64,000 nt of DNA from Quercus robur (lineage: Eukaryota > Streptophyta > Magnoliopsida > Fagales > Fagaceae): the NCBI RefSeq assembly GCF_932294415.1, contig NC_065535.1, forward strand, positions 9,419,282 through 9,483,281. The letters run 5' to 3'. The translations under genes and the position numbers were made by a program. Numbering within the stretch: position 1 is the stretch's first letter; each line of letters starts with the position of its first letter. This document shows, in pieces, positions 34,489 to 46,943 of this stretch. The notes below the pieces were generated by a model. It was not told where the DNA came from. It saw nothing but the letters and a program-made list of their open reading frames with translations, and ran no database searches.

Positions 34489-37400
34489 ATGTGGAATCAC
34501 CTAGATCAGCTAGTCCGAGAAGGGAAGTTACGTCACCTTCTACACCCCTCAAGCGGGCACCCCGGTCAAGCAATACCAGAGTCTCGAAAGGATGTGTCCT
34601 TAAGACCCCCTACTGGAACGATATATGTCATCCTCGATGCACCAGGAAGAACTGGGCCACCCATCCCCAGAATATTGGCTGTTGATCGGCCCTACTCCGA
34701 GGGCAGGCATAGGGAACCCAAAAGGTCGAAAAAGCGAAGCTCTTTGATACTGGGATTCTCGGACGAGGATAAGAAGGGAACTATTCAACCTCACGACGAT
34801 GCCTTGGTGGTTACGTTAAGAATTGGAGGCTTCGATGTGAGAAGGGTGTTAGTAGACTCAGGTAGTGCGGTAGAAATAATGTACCCTGATTTATACAAGG
34901 GGCTGAACCTCAAGCTGGAAGACTTGGCAGCTTATGATTCCCCTCTTCTCAGCTTCGAAGGGAGGATGGTTACACCGAAAGGGCAGATCCGGCTACTCGT
35001 ACAGACTGGGTCAGAAGTGGTGGAGGTAAATTTTATCGTGATCGACGCTTACTCCCCCTATATCGCAATAGTTGCCAGGCCATGGATCCACGCCCTAGAA
35101 GCCGTGACCTCCACACTCCACCAAAAAGTAAAATACCTATCCAGAGGACAAGTAGAAGAGATCCGAGGAGATCAGGCCGTATCCAGGAAGTGTATGGTTG
35201 CCGCAATCTTACATCTGCCCGCTGCCGAGTCCTCAGCCCCACAGAGCTCGTAGCAACCAGCCTCCTCGGTCAGGCAAGGCGATGGGCTAGCCGAGGAGAT
35301 AAGGTGCGAAGGATTAGATAAGATCACAGTCAATAACGATCCGGATAAGTTTTTTCAGGTCGGCTCTGAGTTGCCTCCTCAAGAAAAAGAGGAGCTGGTC
35401 AGGTTTCTCAGAGGGAATGTCGACGTGTTTGCATGGGACGCCTATGACGCCCCGAGGGTTGATCCTAGTCTTATTTGTCACCACCTTAATGTCAACCCGT
35501 CTTCCACTCCGAAGAAGCAGCCACCCCGACGCCCTTCAAAGGAACACGCTAGTGCCGTGAGAGACGAGGTTGCAAAACTGAAAAAAGCAGGGGCTATTAA
35601 AGAGGTCTTTTATCCCGAATGGTTGGCAAACACGGTGGTAGTAAAGAAGAAGACAGGTAAATGGAAGGTCTGCGTGGACTTCACGGACCTGAACAAGGCG
35701 TGCCCAAAGGACCCATTCCCCCTACCACGAATAGATAGGTTGGTGGATGCAACCGTGGGTCACCCTCGGATGAGCTTCCTGGACGCCTTCCAGGGTTATC
35801 ATCAGATCCCCCTTGCGCCAGAGGACCAGGAGAAGACGGCTTTCATGACGCCCATCGGAAACTACCACTATAAGGTGATGTCGTTTGGGCTAAAGAACGC
35901 AGGCTCAACCTACCAAAGGATGATGACCCGGATGTTCGAACCACAGCTGGGCAAGATCATTGAGGTCTACATAGACGATATGGTTGTGAAGAGTAAAAGG
36001 GTGTCCGAGCACGTGAAAGACCTTGAAGAAATCTTCGCTATCCTAAGAGAACACCGGTTGCGGTTGAACGCTTCCAAATGTTCCTTCGGGGTTGGGTCGG
36101 GGAGATTTCTAGGGTACATGGTAACCCACAGGGAAATAGAAGTGAGCCCCGATCAAATCAAAGCAATAAACAGCCTACAGGCTCCTCGAAACCCGAAGGA
36201 AGTGCAGAAGCTCACTGGTATGATTGCAGCATTAAACCGGTTCATATCGCGGTCAGCAGATAGATGCCGACCTTTTTACCTCCTGATAAACAAGTGGAAA
36301 GGGTTTGAATGGTCAGAGGATTGTGTTCGGGCTTTCCAGCAGCTTAAGGAATATCTGTCATGACCCCCCATTATGTCCAGCCCTGAAGCAGACGAAGTGT
36401 TGTTTGCGTACATCGCTGTAGCTCCCCATGCCGTAAGCCTGGTACTGATACGGGATGATAACGGGGTGCAGCGACCAGTGTACTACGTGAGCAAATCATT
36501 ACATGACGCCGAGATGCAATACCTACCTCTAGAAAAGGCAATTCTGGCGATAGTACATGCCACCCGGAAGCTCCCTCATTACTTTCAGGCGCATACGGTT
36601 ATCGTTCTAACTCAGCTTCCCCTTCGAGCAGTGCTTCGAAGCGCTGATTACACAGGAAGGATTGCCATGTGGAGTGCGCTTTTGGGAGCCTTTGACATTA
36701 AATATATGCCCAGATCCTCCATCAAAGGCCAGGTCCTCGCAGACCTGGTAGCGGAATTTGCTGAACCCTCTATAGAAACAATAACCGAGAATAAAGACAT
36801 GGATGGAAAATCGGTTGGTGTCATTTCGGCAGGGGGAGCCCTGCATTGGAAGGTCTACGTGGATGGCGCGGCCAACCAGAGAGGATCTGGAGTTGGGATA
36901 GTTCTAATATCACCAAACGGTGCCGCCATTAAAAAGTCGCTGAGGCTCGGATTTCCAGCTACGAACAATGAAGCCGAATACGAGGCCTTACTTCAAGGGA
37001 TGACAATGGTTCAAAGATTGGACGGAAGAGTAGTAGAAGTATTCTCGGACTCCAGATTGGTCGTCGGACAAGTGATGGGTGAGCTGGAAGCCCGAGATGC
37101 TATGCAAGAGTATCTAGGACAGGTCAAACGCCTACAGACGAGTTTTGAGTCATTCAATCTGACGCACGTTCCTCGAAGTGCAAACACTCATGCAGACTCG
37201 CTGGCCACTCTTGCCACGTCCTCGGCGCATAATCTGCCACGAATGATCCTAGTTGAAGATCTAGTCAAGGCGAGTCCCATCAGCGGAAACCCGGCCCAAG
37301 TCCACCAGATCAGACAGAGTCCCAGCTGGATGGATCCCATAAAGAACTTCCTCCAGGATGACACCTTACCGGAAGAAAAACTAGAGGCCGAAAAGATACG

Positions 37401-38565
37401 TAGAAACGCTCCTCGGTTCTGGCTATCAAAGGACCACAAACTATATCGGCGCTCCTTTTTTGGACCGTACCTACTCTGCGTACATCCAGAAGAGTCCGAG
37501 TCTCTACTTGAAGAGTTACATGAGGGAATTTGTGGAAGTCACATCAGAGGAAGGTCGCTGGCGCACAGGGCTCTCACCCAAGGATACTGGTGGCCGAACA
37601 TGTAAAGAGAGGCCCAAGAGTACGCTAAAAAGTGCGACCAGTGCCAAAGATTTGCCCCGAATATCCACCAACCCGGAGGGGTTCTCAACCCACTCTCTAG
37701 CCCATGGCCGTTCGCACAATGGGGACTTGATATTGTCGGACCATTCCCCAAAGCTGCGGGGAACAAACGATACATAATAGTCGGAACTGATTACTTCACT
37801 AAATGGGTGGAAGCTGAACCCTTGGCCAACATTAGGGACGTGGATGCCCAGAAATTCATCAGGAAGAACATTATCACCCGCTTCGGGACTCCGCGTACAC
37901 TCGTTTCCGACAACGGTCTTCAGTTCGACAGTAAAAGCTTTAGGGAATATTGCCGCGAGTTTGGGATCATTAATCGATATTCCATCCCCGCATACCCCCA
38001 GGGAAATGGGCAAGTCGAGGCCGTGAACAAGGTCATCGTGAACGGGCTGAAGAAAAGACTGGATGAGACAAAGGGGAGATGGGTAGAAGAACTCCCGCAC
38101 GTCTTGTGGACATATCGGACAACGCCGCGACGTTCAACCGGTGAAACCCCCTTTTCGATGACTTATGGGGCTGAGGCCGTGCTTCCAATCGAGAACAACT
38201 TCCCCACACTAAGGTCTAGCTCATTTACCCCAAACGGTAATGACGAGTTATTGGGAAGAAGTCTAGACCTAGCCGAGGAAAGAAGGGAAAAAGCCACGAT
38301 TCATATGGCCTATTATCACTAGAAGCTGAGACAAGGGTATGATGCCAACGTTAAGCTGCAGCCTCTAGGACCGGGTGATCTCGTGATGAGAAAGATTCTC
38401 GGTAGCGCAAAAAACCCCTCTTGGGGCAAGTTGGGGCCCAATTGGGAAGGACCATACCACGTCACATCCGTGGCCGGGATAGGCACTTACTACCTAGAAG
38501 ATCTGGATGAAAAAACCGTACCACAACCATGTAATGTAAATAACCTCAGAAGATATTGTTATTAA
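34489..38565 (+). other. pol region of the Gypsy element (PR-RT-RH-INT)
   Basis: Domains appear in the Gypsy order. The aspartic protease has VDSGSAVEIMY near 34.86 kb. Reverse transcriptase includes VCVDFTDLNKACPKDPFPLP near 35.7 kb and YIDDMVVKS near 35.97 kb. The connection and RNase H domains follow, with a plant-type second RNase H segment (KVYVDGAANQRGSGVG near 36.85 kb). Integrase has a zinc-binding-like start near 37.5 kb and a catalytic core (VSDNGLQFDS near 37.9 kb). The region ends at a short C-terminal part with PCNVNNLRRYC. The reading frame is interrupted several times, so this copy is not intact. Confidence 0.9.
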
Positions 38566-38628
38566 TGAAAATGGCTTCGCCCATGTTTTGTTTCTTGCTT
38601 ATCCTCTGCCTGCTAATATGTCTGCATT

Positions 38629-39590
38629 TATTCATAGTTTTAAACAGAACCTAAGTACTGCATGGCTCCTCGGACCACAGACTTAGGGGAAATTATTACT
38701 CATGACAATTCATACAAGTTTTAAACAAAGCCTAAGTCCTGCATGGCTCCTCGGACCACAGACTTAGGGGAAATTATTACTTATGGCAACTATTCATAGT
38801 TTTAAACAGAACCTAAGTACTGCATGGCTCCTCGGACAACGGACTTAGGGGAAATTATTACTCATGACAATTCATAGTTTTAAACAGAACCTAAGTCCTG
38901 CATGGCTCCTCGGACCACAGATTTAGGGGAAATTATTACTCATGACAATTCATACAAGTTTTAAACAGAACCTAAGTCCTGCATGGCTCTTCGGACCACA
39001 GACTTAGGGGAAATTATTACTCATGACAATTCATACAAGTTTTAAACAGAACCTAAGTCCTGCATGGCTCCTCGGACCACAGACTTAGGGGAAATTATTA
39101 CTTATGGCAACTATTCATAGTTTTAAACAGAACCTAAGTCCTGCATGACTCCTCGGACCACAGACTTGGGGGAAATTATTACTTATGGCAACTATTCATA
39201 GTTTTAAACAGAACCTAAGTCCTGCATGGCTCCTCGGACCACAGACTTAGGGGAAATTATTACTCATGACAATTCATACAAGTTTTAAATAGAACCTAAG
39301 TCCTGCATGGCTCCTCAGACCACAGACTTAGGGGAAATTATTACTCATGACAATTCATACAAGTTTTAAACAGAACCTAAGTCCTGCATGGCTCCTCGGA
39401 CCACAGACTTAGGGGAAATTATTACTTATGGCAACTATCCATAGTTTTAAATAGAACCTAAGTCCTGTATGGATCCTTGGACCACAGACTTAAGGGAAAT
39501 TATTACTTATGGCGACTACTCAGTTTTAAACAGAACCTAAGTCCTGCATGGGTCCTCGGACCACAGACTTAGGGGAAATTATTACTCGAC
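38629..39590 (+). repeat. 80-bp tandem array of the Gypsy element, about 12 units
   Basis: Units of about 79-83 bp read cctaagtcctgcatggct-cctcggacca-cagacttaggggaaattatta-(spacer)-caagttttaaacagaa. In each unit cctaagtc and gacttagg pair perfectly around a loop holding tcctcgga. Two spacer variants alternate (catgacaattcatacaag and tatggcaactattcatag). The array lies between integrase and the antisense region. It is homologous to the array of the non-autonomous element at 28.7-29.8 kb. Confidence 0.92.
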
Positions 39591-40025
39591 AATTTGGGAA
39601 ACTATTACCTAAGGGAAATCATTTTTAGGCGTGCACACAATCTAGCACCGTTGCAACCCTCACTTAAATTCGCTACAACATCCTCTTCACCACGACCGTT
39701 TATATCGTTATCAGCACTAAATAAAGGGATGGTGCTAACATAAATCCATAAAAATGAAGGAAACATTCTACATTAATATTCCGAGACCAATACAAAAAGA
39801 GAGGTCCTTACAAAAGAGTGCAAAAGCAGGACAACTCTCGTTCAAAAAAAAAAATAGTAAAAACAAAGATGAAGGAAATACAAAAGTTAAAAAGCCAAAA
39901 AACTAAGCCTTGGCAGGAGGGTCTTCTTTCTGCTCTGGCTGAGGAGGAGAAACCTTGATGGTAAGGTCCGCAGCCGGATTCTTCGTATTGTCAGGCACAG
40001 GGACGGCGTCAGGCACCGCCAAATC

Positions 40026-42323
40026 CTACTCAGAAGCTGCTTGGACGCCGTTAGGATTCTCTCGGATCTCCTGAGGGTAGAAAACGTTCTCAGGCAACCT
40101 TAGCGCCGAATCCGCGGGAACTCCTGCAGCATCAAGAGCCTGAGCCCACGAGATACTGCAGTAGTCCCCGCACACCTCGGGAATCTCCTCGGATAGCCTG
40201 GCCTCCGTCTCTTGGACCCCGAGCTGGCGAGCAGCATTCTTTTCAGCCTCCGCAGCCTCTCGGATCAGCTGAGCCTCCTCTCTAACCCGCCGCAGCTCAC
40301 CCTCGACTCTTTGCAGAGCAATCTTGAGATCCACCACTGCCTGCTTCTCAGTGGCGAGGTTGATCTGGGTCGTATACAGCTCCTTACGCTGATCCTCCGC
40401 CTGGGTCTCGGCACTCTTCAGACCAGCCTCAGCACTTTTGCGCCGTCTCTCAGGCTCCTTGAACTTCTCAGTAAGTTCAAAGTGATCGTGCTTGAGGGTC
40501 CCCAAGGTTTTCTCCATCTCCGTCCGAGACTGAGCCTCAGCCTCAGCCCGACTCCGATTATCACGACAAAATTCCTCAGCCACAAATACTTGCTGAGTAA
40601 TCTGCAAACGAAACAAAATCGGCTCTGAATTTAGCAGGGTTAAATAAGTTAATAAAACAGTAAAAGAATTACTTACCATCGCAAGATCCCTTTTTAGGGA
40701 TAGGAAAAGCTCGGGCTGAGAGAACCGCCTATAGGCCCCCATATCCCGAGGAAGCAGTAGGGGTTGTTCTAAGGCATCAGCCACGTACCCTGCTCGGCCC
40801 CGGTTGTACTCTCGGATCGACGAGTTGTAGGGGATAGCAACCCCATCCAACTCCAACTTAGGGCTCCACGTACGCGGGGTAGCGCGCACCTCAGCACGGT
40901 TCTCCTCGTCCCTACTCTCAGAGGAGTTTGCCCTCTTACTCCTCGGTCCCTTGGCAGCCTTTTGCTGCTTAGTAGGCCGGGTAACCAACTCACCCTCCTC
41001 AGGGATGTCAGCCTGTCTCTTCTTCTTCAGGTCAGGGATAGCCTTGAGGCCAGGATCGGTAGGGACTTGAGGGGCGATTGGAGGTGGGTCCTGGGTTTGC
41101 GCTTTGGCAGGCGCCTTCGAGGACTGACCCTTGCCTCGGCTGGACATCAACTCTCTCAGAGACTTTCCCATATCACCTCCTTCTCCGTCCGAGGAGTCTT
41201 CCGAGCAGGTTATAATAATTGGACCACCGACCACGGAGTTGCGGTCCTGCTCTCCTTCAGGATCAGAAAGCTCAACCACGGGGTCTTGCTGAACTTCTTC
41301 CTCGAAATAAAACTCGTCTATTTCTTCCTCAAGGGAAAGACGAGATGATTCGGTGTGCCCTTCAACTGGAACAGCAACACCAGGCTCTTCCGGCGGAGGT
41401 AGTTGCTCTGCTATACGGGGATGCCGAACGCCGGGCAGTACGACTGGTGAAAGATCATGTTGAGCTAGGAACCCGTTTATGGATACGTCAATCCTAGCCA
41501 ACCTCGGACTGCCAGCCCTTATGGCGTGACCAACAGCTTGAAAAGAGCGGCTTAGAGGTGGATAGCCCATAACCAGATGAGCCGCACGAAGCTATCCTTC
41601 CTCGGCAACGTAAATCTCCGACCTCAGTAGATAGTTCAGCGCCGGCACATTCACGAAGTTTAGCCGAGGAGCGACGTGAACTTTATCTGCAAACATCCAA
41701 GAAAAGTGGGGTTAGTACATGAAATTCTCCAAGTGCAAGGAAAGCCAGAAAAGTAACCCCCCAATGCTAAACCCTATCCCCAAAAGGATTGGCCTTAAAG
41801 ACGCCGCACCTGGGATTCCTGCCCTAGTCGGACAATGAATACCGTCGAACCACTCCCCCGAAGCAATAAGAAAATCATTCTTCACGATCTTATTGGAGAC
41901 TGGAAGACAAGAGATCAATCTAACCACCTCGGATCGGGATTTGAGATAATACCCTCCACTCTCGAGGCCACTCTCGAGACGATGACACTCATACAGATAA
42001 GCCACGTCGTGCCAAGTGAGGCCTAGATTCATTCGCTCGTCTAAGACATCTACACAACCTAGTATCTTGAACATATTAAGGGCGCACTGATGCGGCGTCA
42101 ACCTATGGTTGGACAGGTACTCCCTTGTGATCCTACGCATGGGAAGTGTCATCCCTCCCTCTATGAAAGCGATCATGGGGATAACAACTTCTCCCTCGCC
42201 TCTATCTGTCAATACTCCCTCAAGAGGACAGTACCGCAGCCCCACACCCGGGGGAATGTGGTATTTTGCCCTAAAGGCCTCCATAGCGGCCGGAGTATTT
42301 ACTAATTTTTCGAATCTACCCAT
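40026..42323 (-). other. Antisense gene region of the Gypsy element
   Basis: Two long minus-strand frames occupy this region. That at 42323-41712 (203 codons) opens MGRFEKLVNTPAAMEAFRAK and resembles the plant domain often listed as putative gypsy-type transposon or plant transposon protein (PF04195-like). That at 41570-40026 (514 codons) is acidic and serine-rich at first. It then has a conserved-looking block (YNRGRAGYVADALEQPLLLP) and from about residue 340 to 450 a strongly charged coiled coil. Donor- and acceptor-like sites are visible on the minus strand, so the unit may be a spliced gene. Extra antisense ORFs between pol and the 3' LTR are known for Tat-lineage elements; their function is not established. 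Retrotransposon part. Confidence 0.75.
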
Positions 42324-42595
42324 CTGAGCTGTACTGGAAGAATGAAAATAAAGACCAAAGGAAAAATAAAGTCCGAGGAGGAAGTCGAAGCGACAAAGCG
42401 AACGGAACTTACAGGTATCTCCTCAAATGCCCAATAAGGGAATCGGAAAGCTCTTCTATGGAGGGCGCCTTGCAGAAATGACGATGAAGATCTGAAGGAA
42501 GGATGTACTTAAGGATTTCTGGGCGCTGGAGTTCTCTGGAGGTCTCTGTTCTGATGAGCGGATAAAAGAAAAGAAGAAGAGAGTCTGTCTGACGT

Positions 42596-42604
42596 CTTAT
42601 ATAG
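42596..42604 (-). promoter_or_regulatory. Antisense TATA box driving the antisense gene region
   Basis: On the minus strand ggctatataagacg lies 260 bp inside the 3' LTR and about 270 bp before the antisense start at 42323. A CT-rich leader follows. The non-autonomous element has an equivalent TATA box (25862-25871). Confidence 0.55.
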
Positions 42605-42863
42605 CCGGGAGGAGAGAGAAAAGATCGACCTCGCCTAAAAAGTCGAGAAATAATGATGGCCGTTCGATCCACGTCTCACCGTTGGATGAAGGGGACAAGA
42701 AACCTCCGGAAGTAAATGGCCGCGCCTCGTAAATTGTAGCGCGTCAAAAAGTAACTGCCCGCACGCGCGCCCCAAGGCTTCTTTGCTTCCATCCTCTCAT
42801 TGACATCAAAACCCCGCTTTTCTCCTCGGAATGAGATAAAAAACTGGAGTTTTGAGAGGCTAT

Positions 42864-43541
42864 TGTGGGGCCCGGCCCAAAACAATGGGCCACCTAAACA
42901 CAGGCCCGTCCGAAAAGCATCATGTTCGAGGAGAAGTCATAGCCAAAACGTTATTCAAGCCCAACTACGATAAAAGAAACCTGTCCGAGGAGTAACATCT
43001 CCTCGGACGCTACGAAGTCCAAACCAAGAGCTCGCCCCTACCACTGCAGCTCATCCTCCAAGCATATAAAAAGAATAAAACCCAAAATATCTCATGGAAA
43101 GCTGCTACCGCCACATTAAATGTGTCACAACCACCCTCTTGGCCGCATTAATGAGGAAAAAACCCCTGAACAGTACTGCCTTGGCCACTGCAACTCACAA
43201 GGGGATGATAAAGGTGTCTGATAGGACAGGTGCTCAAGTGGGGGCTTAGATGATCAACAAGTGTAAGGTTCAGATAAGAATAATAGAGCTATATAATGTA
43301 ATAGAGTCCCTCAAAGAAGGGGGACGGAAAAAACTGTATTCATCACTTAGGAAATAAAATCTTCTAGGGAATATTCATTCTGGTGTTTTTATCCCTGCTA
43401 CAACCTTCTCCATACCCAAGGCCGACTAGGTTCACTGAGGCTAAGTTCTTTCACCCATCCTCTACAAACATTTATTGTGTGTTGCGCTTTGGGCCAGGGC
43501 CTGATCAAAAGGGTTTGGGCCAGAAAAATCGTGCAACTACA
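42864..43541 (+). repeat. 3' LTR of the Gypsy element
   Basis: This has the same length as the 5' LTR and differs at about ten sites. The inverted repeat is conserved at 42983-43008. The purine-rich stretch gagttttgagaggcta just before it is the likely polypurine tract. Confidence 0.93.
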
Positions 43542-44266
43542 ATAACAATTTCACACTATATAGTAACCATTTCGTGTTTAGAATTTTAGAGCTTAACTTG
43601 GGAAAAGAAATTCATTTTATGAATTTTATTATATAGTTAGTTCCAACTTTTATTACTTACACACAATTTTTTTTTGGAATGGAACTTATACACAATTTTA
43701 TGAAAAATAAAAAATTACTACATAAATAATTTAAAGTTCTAACACTTTCAAAAGGTAGCAATATTTTTTTGTACTTTCTTTTCCTCTTGAATTAACTTTT
43801 GCCCTTTTCTTTCCTGTTTTGATGACTTTGACATAAAGGGAATAATTTATTTATATTTTTTCATTGAAACTTAATCTATAAAACAGATACATTTAAAAAA
43901 AAAAAAAAAAAAAAACTAGAAGAGAAACTGAAAATATATATTTGTAGGGTGAGTTGGCCCTTGTGGCCGGGGGCAATTGCCCCCCTTGGCTCCGTCCCTG
44001 CTGCCTCCTTGGTGACAAAAAGATAATAGTTACCTTATTTATTTATTTATTTATTTATTAAAAATGTTATTTAAAAAAAAAAAAGGGAAAAAAACAAGTT
44101 AATGGAATCAGGTTCGTACCCAGGCACCAAAAAGGATCACCATCCCAAGCATTGAGAAAACAGTAGCAAATTTAAACCTAGAAATATTAAAGCAAAAGTG
44201 GAGCAGAGCCTGGGAAACACAAATACTACATGACCATCCTTAACCAAATAACCAACAATGCTCATA

Positions 44267-44947
44267 TTTTAAATTTCGTGACCGTGCTCACCTGAAAGTT
44301 GAAACCAAAAAATCGCCTGCTAAAGTAAGCATCAATAAATAATGTATTTTTGACAAAAGAAAACGACACAACATCGACAAAGTTTATTTGGGCATTCATC
44401 GCCAAAAGCTCCTAGGGATCATTAACAGTAAACACTAATATTTCTGAAGCAAACTTCATTCTCCAGAGTCCAGAGGAGTCTCTCAAGTCTCAACCAGTCT
44501 TAATTCTGATTCCACGAGAACTCCAAACAAATCATAAAGCGCAAACATGCTAAATGATCTTTTATTAGCATACTATAAAACAACACACTACTACTTTGAC
44601 CTTTTTACTTCTACTACTGTTTAATTACTTTGACCTTTTTTTTTTTTTTTTTTATCTTATCAAAAAAAAAAATTACTACTGACCTTTAATTAGACTCAAT
44701 TTTATGCTCGTCCTTTCTTTTTTGACCACCTTCAAAAAAGTATTTCGTATCAAATAATACTATATAATATCAAAATTTAATAAATATTTTGTATCAAATA
44801 ATACTATCTAGTATCAAAATTTAATAAATAAGATATATATATATATATATATATATAAATAACTACCCACTAACTTATATTTTTTATTTATGAATAGATA
44901 GATAATTTTTACTGACATATCTCACCTTTATTGTATTTTAACACAAA
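44267..44947. other. 3' flank of the UGT pseudogene, lost from copy A
   Basis: AT-rich DNA with a T-run at about 44639-44654, a duplicated tattt-gtatcaaataatactat word (about 44740-44815) and (TA)n at about 44831-44856. No coding region. Confidence 0.5.
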
Positions 44948-46367
44948 TCAAATACAGCTGCCAAATTTCAAAGTTTTCACTGCACTCTCTTTTAGCTCTC
45001 TTGCCTTACGGCTCATCACGTTTCCTTCTTCACTCTCTAACACCAACCTCACCACCCTCTCGATTTCCTCTTTATCCACCACTCATTTTCCTGGTATTCC
45101 CACTGGCTTAACAGCCACACCAACCTCTTCAACTAACATCGTTGCATTCATTTTCTGCTCTGCATAAAGCGTCCACGCAATCATAGGCACACCGTGGTCA
45201 GTAGTCATGCTCTCCAGAATCGAGTTCCACAAACAGTGAGACAAAAACGCACCAGTTGATGGGTGTTGAAGCACCGAAACCATGTGGAGCCCAAGTCGGA
45301 ACCACCAAACCCACCTCCTTGGTCCTCTCTAAAAACCCATCAGGCAAATAAGCCTTTGAATCATTAACATTTTCACCCACGTTGAAAAATGTAGCTGAGG
45401 CGGAGGCACACGCATCAGTTGGCTTACGAGCCACTAATATAAACCTTTTCTGACTCAGTTCCAAACCCAAAGCCAACTCAGTGAGTTGTGCTGCCGAGAG
45501 AGTCCCTCCACTTTCAAGTGCTGCAAAAAGAACAGAATTTAATGGTTGTTTGTCTAGCCAAGCGCAACCTAAACATTCATCTTCTGATTCAGGCTTGTCC
45601 TCTTGTTTTATAAGCGGACCAACTGGGTGAACAGGCGGTTTAGGAATTTGCTTATAAAATGGGTGCTCTCTATTAGCTCTAAGCGAAGTGGGTTCAAAAT
45701 CTTCCCACGAGTTTAAGAAGACACCAGCTGCCATAGGCAACCGGCTGATGTGGAACAAGCCCCACTTGTACTCGTCAATCTGCTGGTGCCGAACCTGATC
45801 TAGCAAGTCCTCGGATCGAACCGGGGTGAAACCCAGGACCCGAACCGGTCCAGAAAGGTCAACAAACTCGCCCCCATCCACCTCACTTTCCAGTGTAGGA
45901 AGATACAAACAGTATGCGAGGAAAGAAGTAGAGGGAGTGAAGAAAATGTACGTGGGAATAGAAAGCTCTTTGCAGAGATCGAAAGCTTGGGAACAAAAAA
46001 ATCAATGAAAAGAGCCTGTGGCTTTCCTAGCTTGATGAGGATAGACTTTAGAGGCTTGACATTTTCGTCCACGTTATTGATACATATCCTAGTGAGGATG
46101 AGAGTGTCTTCGTTGACCAAAGCTGAAATGTCAACAGGTGGGATCGATGTCTATAATGTCGAGGCCAATAGGGAGTGTTGGTGAATGGAGGAGTTGGGTT
46201 TGGGCTGTGGAAGCTTCGGTAGTGATGTTGAGGAAGCTCACATGGATGCCATGCTCGACGAGGAGGCACTTGGCGAGCTCGAGGAGAGGGGTGACGTGGC
46301 CATGCCTGGACTTGGGAGGACTGCGCGCAATGCGTGGTTTATCGGTTTCTGTTTCAGCTACTACCAT
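44948..46367 (-). pseudogene. UDP-glycosyltransferase (family 1, UGT72-like) pseudogene, copy B
   Basis: Minus-strand pieces span the whole protein. These are an N-terminal HGHVTPLLELAKCLL; the acceptor-side middle with DLSGPVRVLG and YKWGLFHIS; SGGTLSAAQLTELALGLELS; the PSPG sugar-donor box starting at WAP with [13 protein letters not shown]; and a normal C-terminus ending LKFGSCI at the TGA at 44950-44948. The likely start is MVVAETETDKPRIA at 46367, giving a length near the usual 470 residues. The frame changes at least three times (about 46.12, 45.9 and 45.28 kb) and a stop follows PVGIPGK at about 45085. In the PSPG box the near-invariant HCGWNS reads HCLWNS. The gene is dead. Relatives glucosylate small phenolics such as hydroquinone or monolignols using UDP-glucose in the cytosol. 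Confidence 0.88.
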
Positions 46368-46631
46368 GGTTTTTATAGTTTGGCCTATGCGGGCTAATAT
46401 CAAGGACAGCCAGATGAATCTGGGGTGATAATTGATTATCTTATTTTAATTGTAAAATTATTACTAATTAATATGAATTATATTGATTTTTTTTTATAGA
46501 CAAAAAAAATTAGTAAACTTTTTCATACTTGTTGATATGGTAAATTAATAGTGATAAGTTGGTAAGTAAAAGAGTGGCATTAGTAGTAGACTTAAATAAA
46601 AACTAGTAAAAGTTTGCTAACTAAACTCTTA
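46023..46631. other. End of the duplicated homology and UGT upstream DNA
   Basis: 46023-46367 is the UGT N-terminal part with no partner in copy A. 46368-46631 is AT-rich flank with no gene seen. Confidence 0.5.
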
Positions 46632-46940
46632 GGATTCGTTTAGATACAATTGAAAACTGAAACTGAAAACTGAAAAATACTGTAGCAAAATAATTTTTAA
46701 ATATGTGAATAGTACCATGAGACCCATTTTTAATGAAAAAGTGGTTAAAAAGTGAAATTTGTGAGTGCGTGAACAGTGCATGATGTGCACTGATTTGCTG
46801 AAAAAGAGTGAGAATAGTCAAACTTTGCGGCTACTTTTTATGAACAGTAGCTGTAAGTCTCACAAACGCTGCAAAAAAAAAAAAAAAAAAAAAACGCCAG
46901 ATGCAGACACTGGGTTTTTCAGCCCAATCCAAACGTAACC
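46632..46940. mobile_element. Tourist/Harbinger-like MITE (309 bp), TSD TTA
   Basis: The left end ggattcgtttagat and the right end atccaaacgtaacc are inverted repeats, with TTA at 46629-46631 and 46941-46943. The interior contains gaacagtgcatgatgtgcac and a run of about 22 A. Non-coding. Confidence 0.8.
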
Positions 46941-46943
46941 TTA

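Larger units (their letters stand above)
32483..43541 (+). mobile_element. Tat-like Ty3/Gypsy retrotransposon, 11.06 kb
   Basis: LTRs of 678 bp (32483-33160 and 42864-43541) are flanked by the target duplication ataac (32478-32482 and 43542-43546). In order come the PBS, a gag-like region, protease, reverse transcriptase, RNase H and integrase regions, an 80-bp tandem array, an antisense gene region and the 3' LTR. The YIDDM-type RT, integrase placed after RNase H and the extra region between pol and the 3' LTR place it with the Tat (Retand-like) lineage. The coding part is broken, with roughly five interruptions judged from the reading frames. About ten LTR differences by eye (about 1.5%) suggest an insertion younger than the minus-strand element, perhaps of the order of a million years, depending on the tree's mutation rate. 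Confidence 0.95.
23361..46022. repeat. Segmental duplication, copy B (interrupted by two LTR elements)
   Basis: The parts homologous to copy A are about 23361-24888, 30696-32482, 43542-44266 and 45727-46022. The gaps are two LTR element insertions and the UGT stretch deleted from copy A. A 31-base poly(A) run at about 31525-31555 is longer than the A-run in copy A. Confidence 0.9.
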
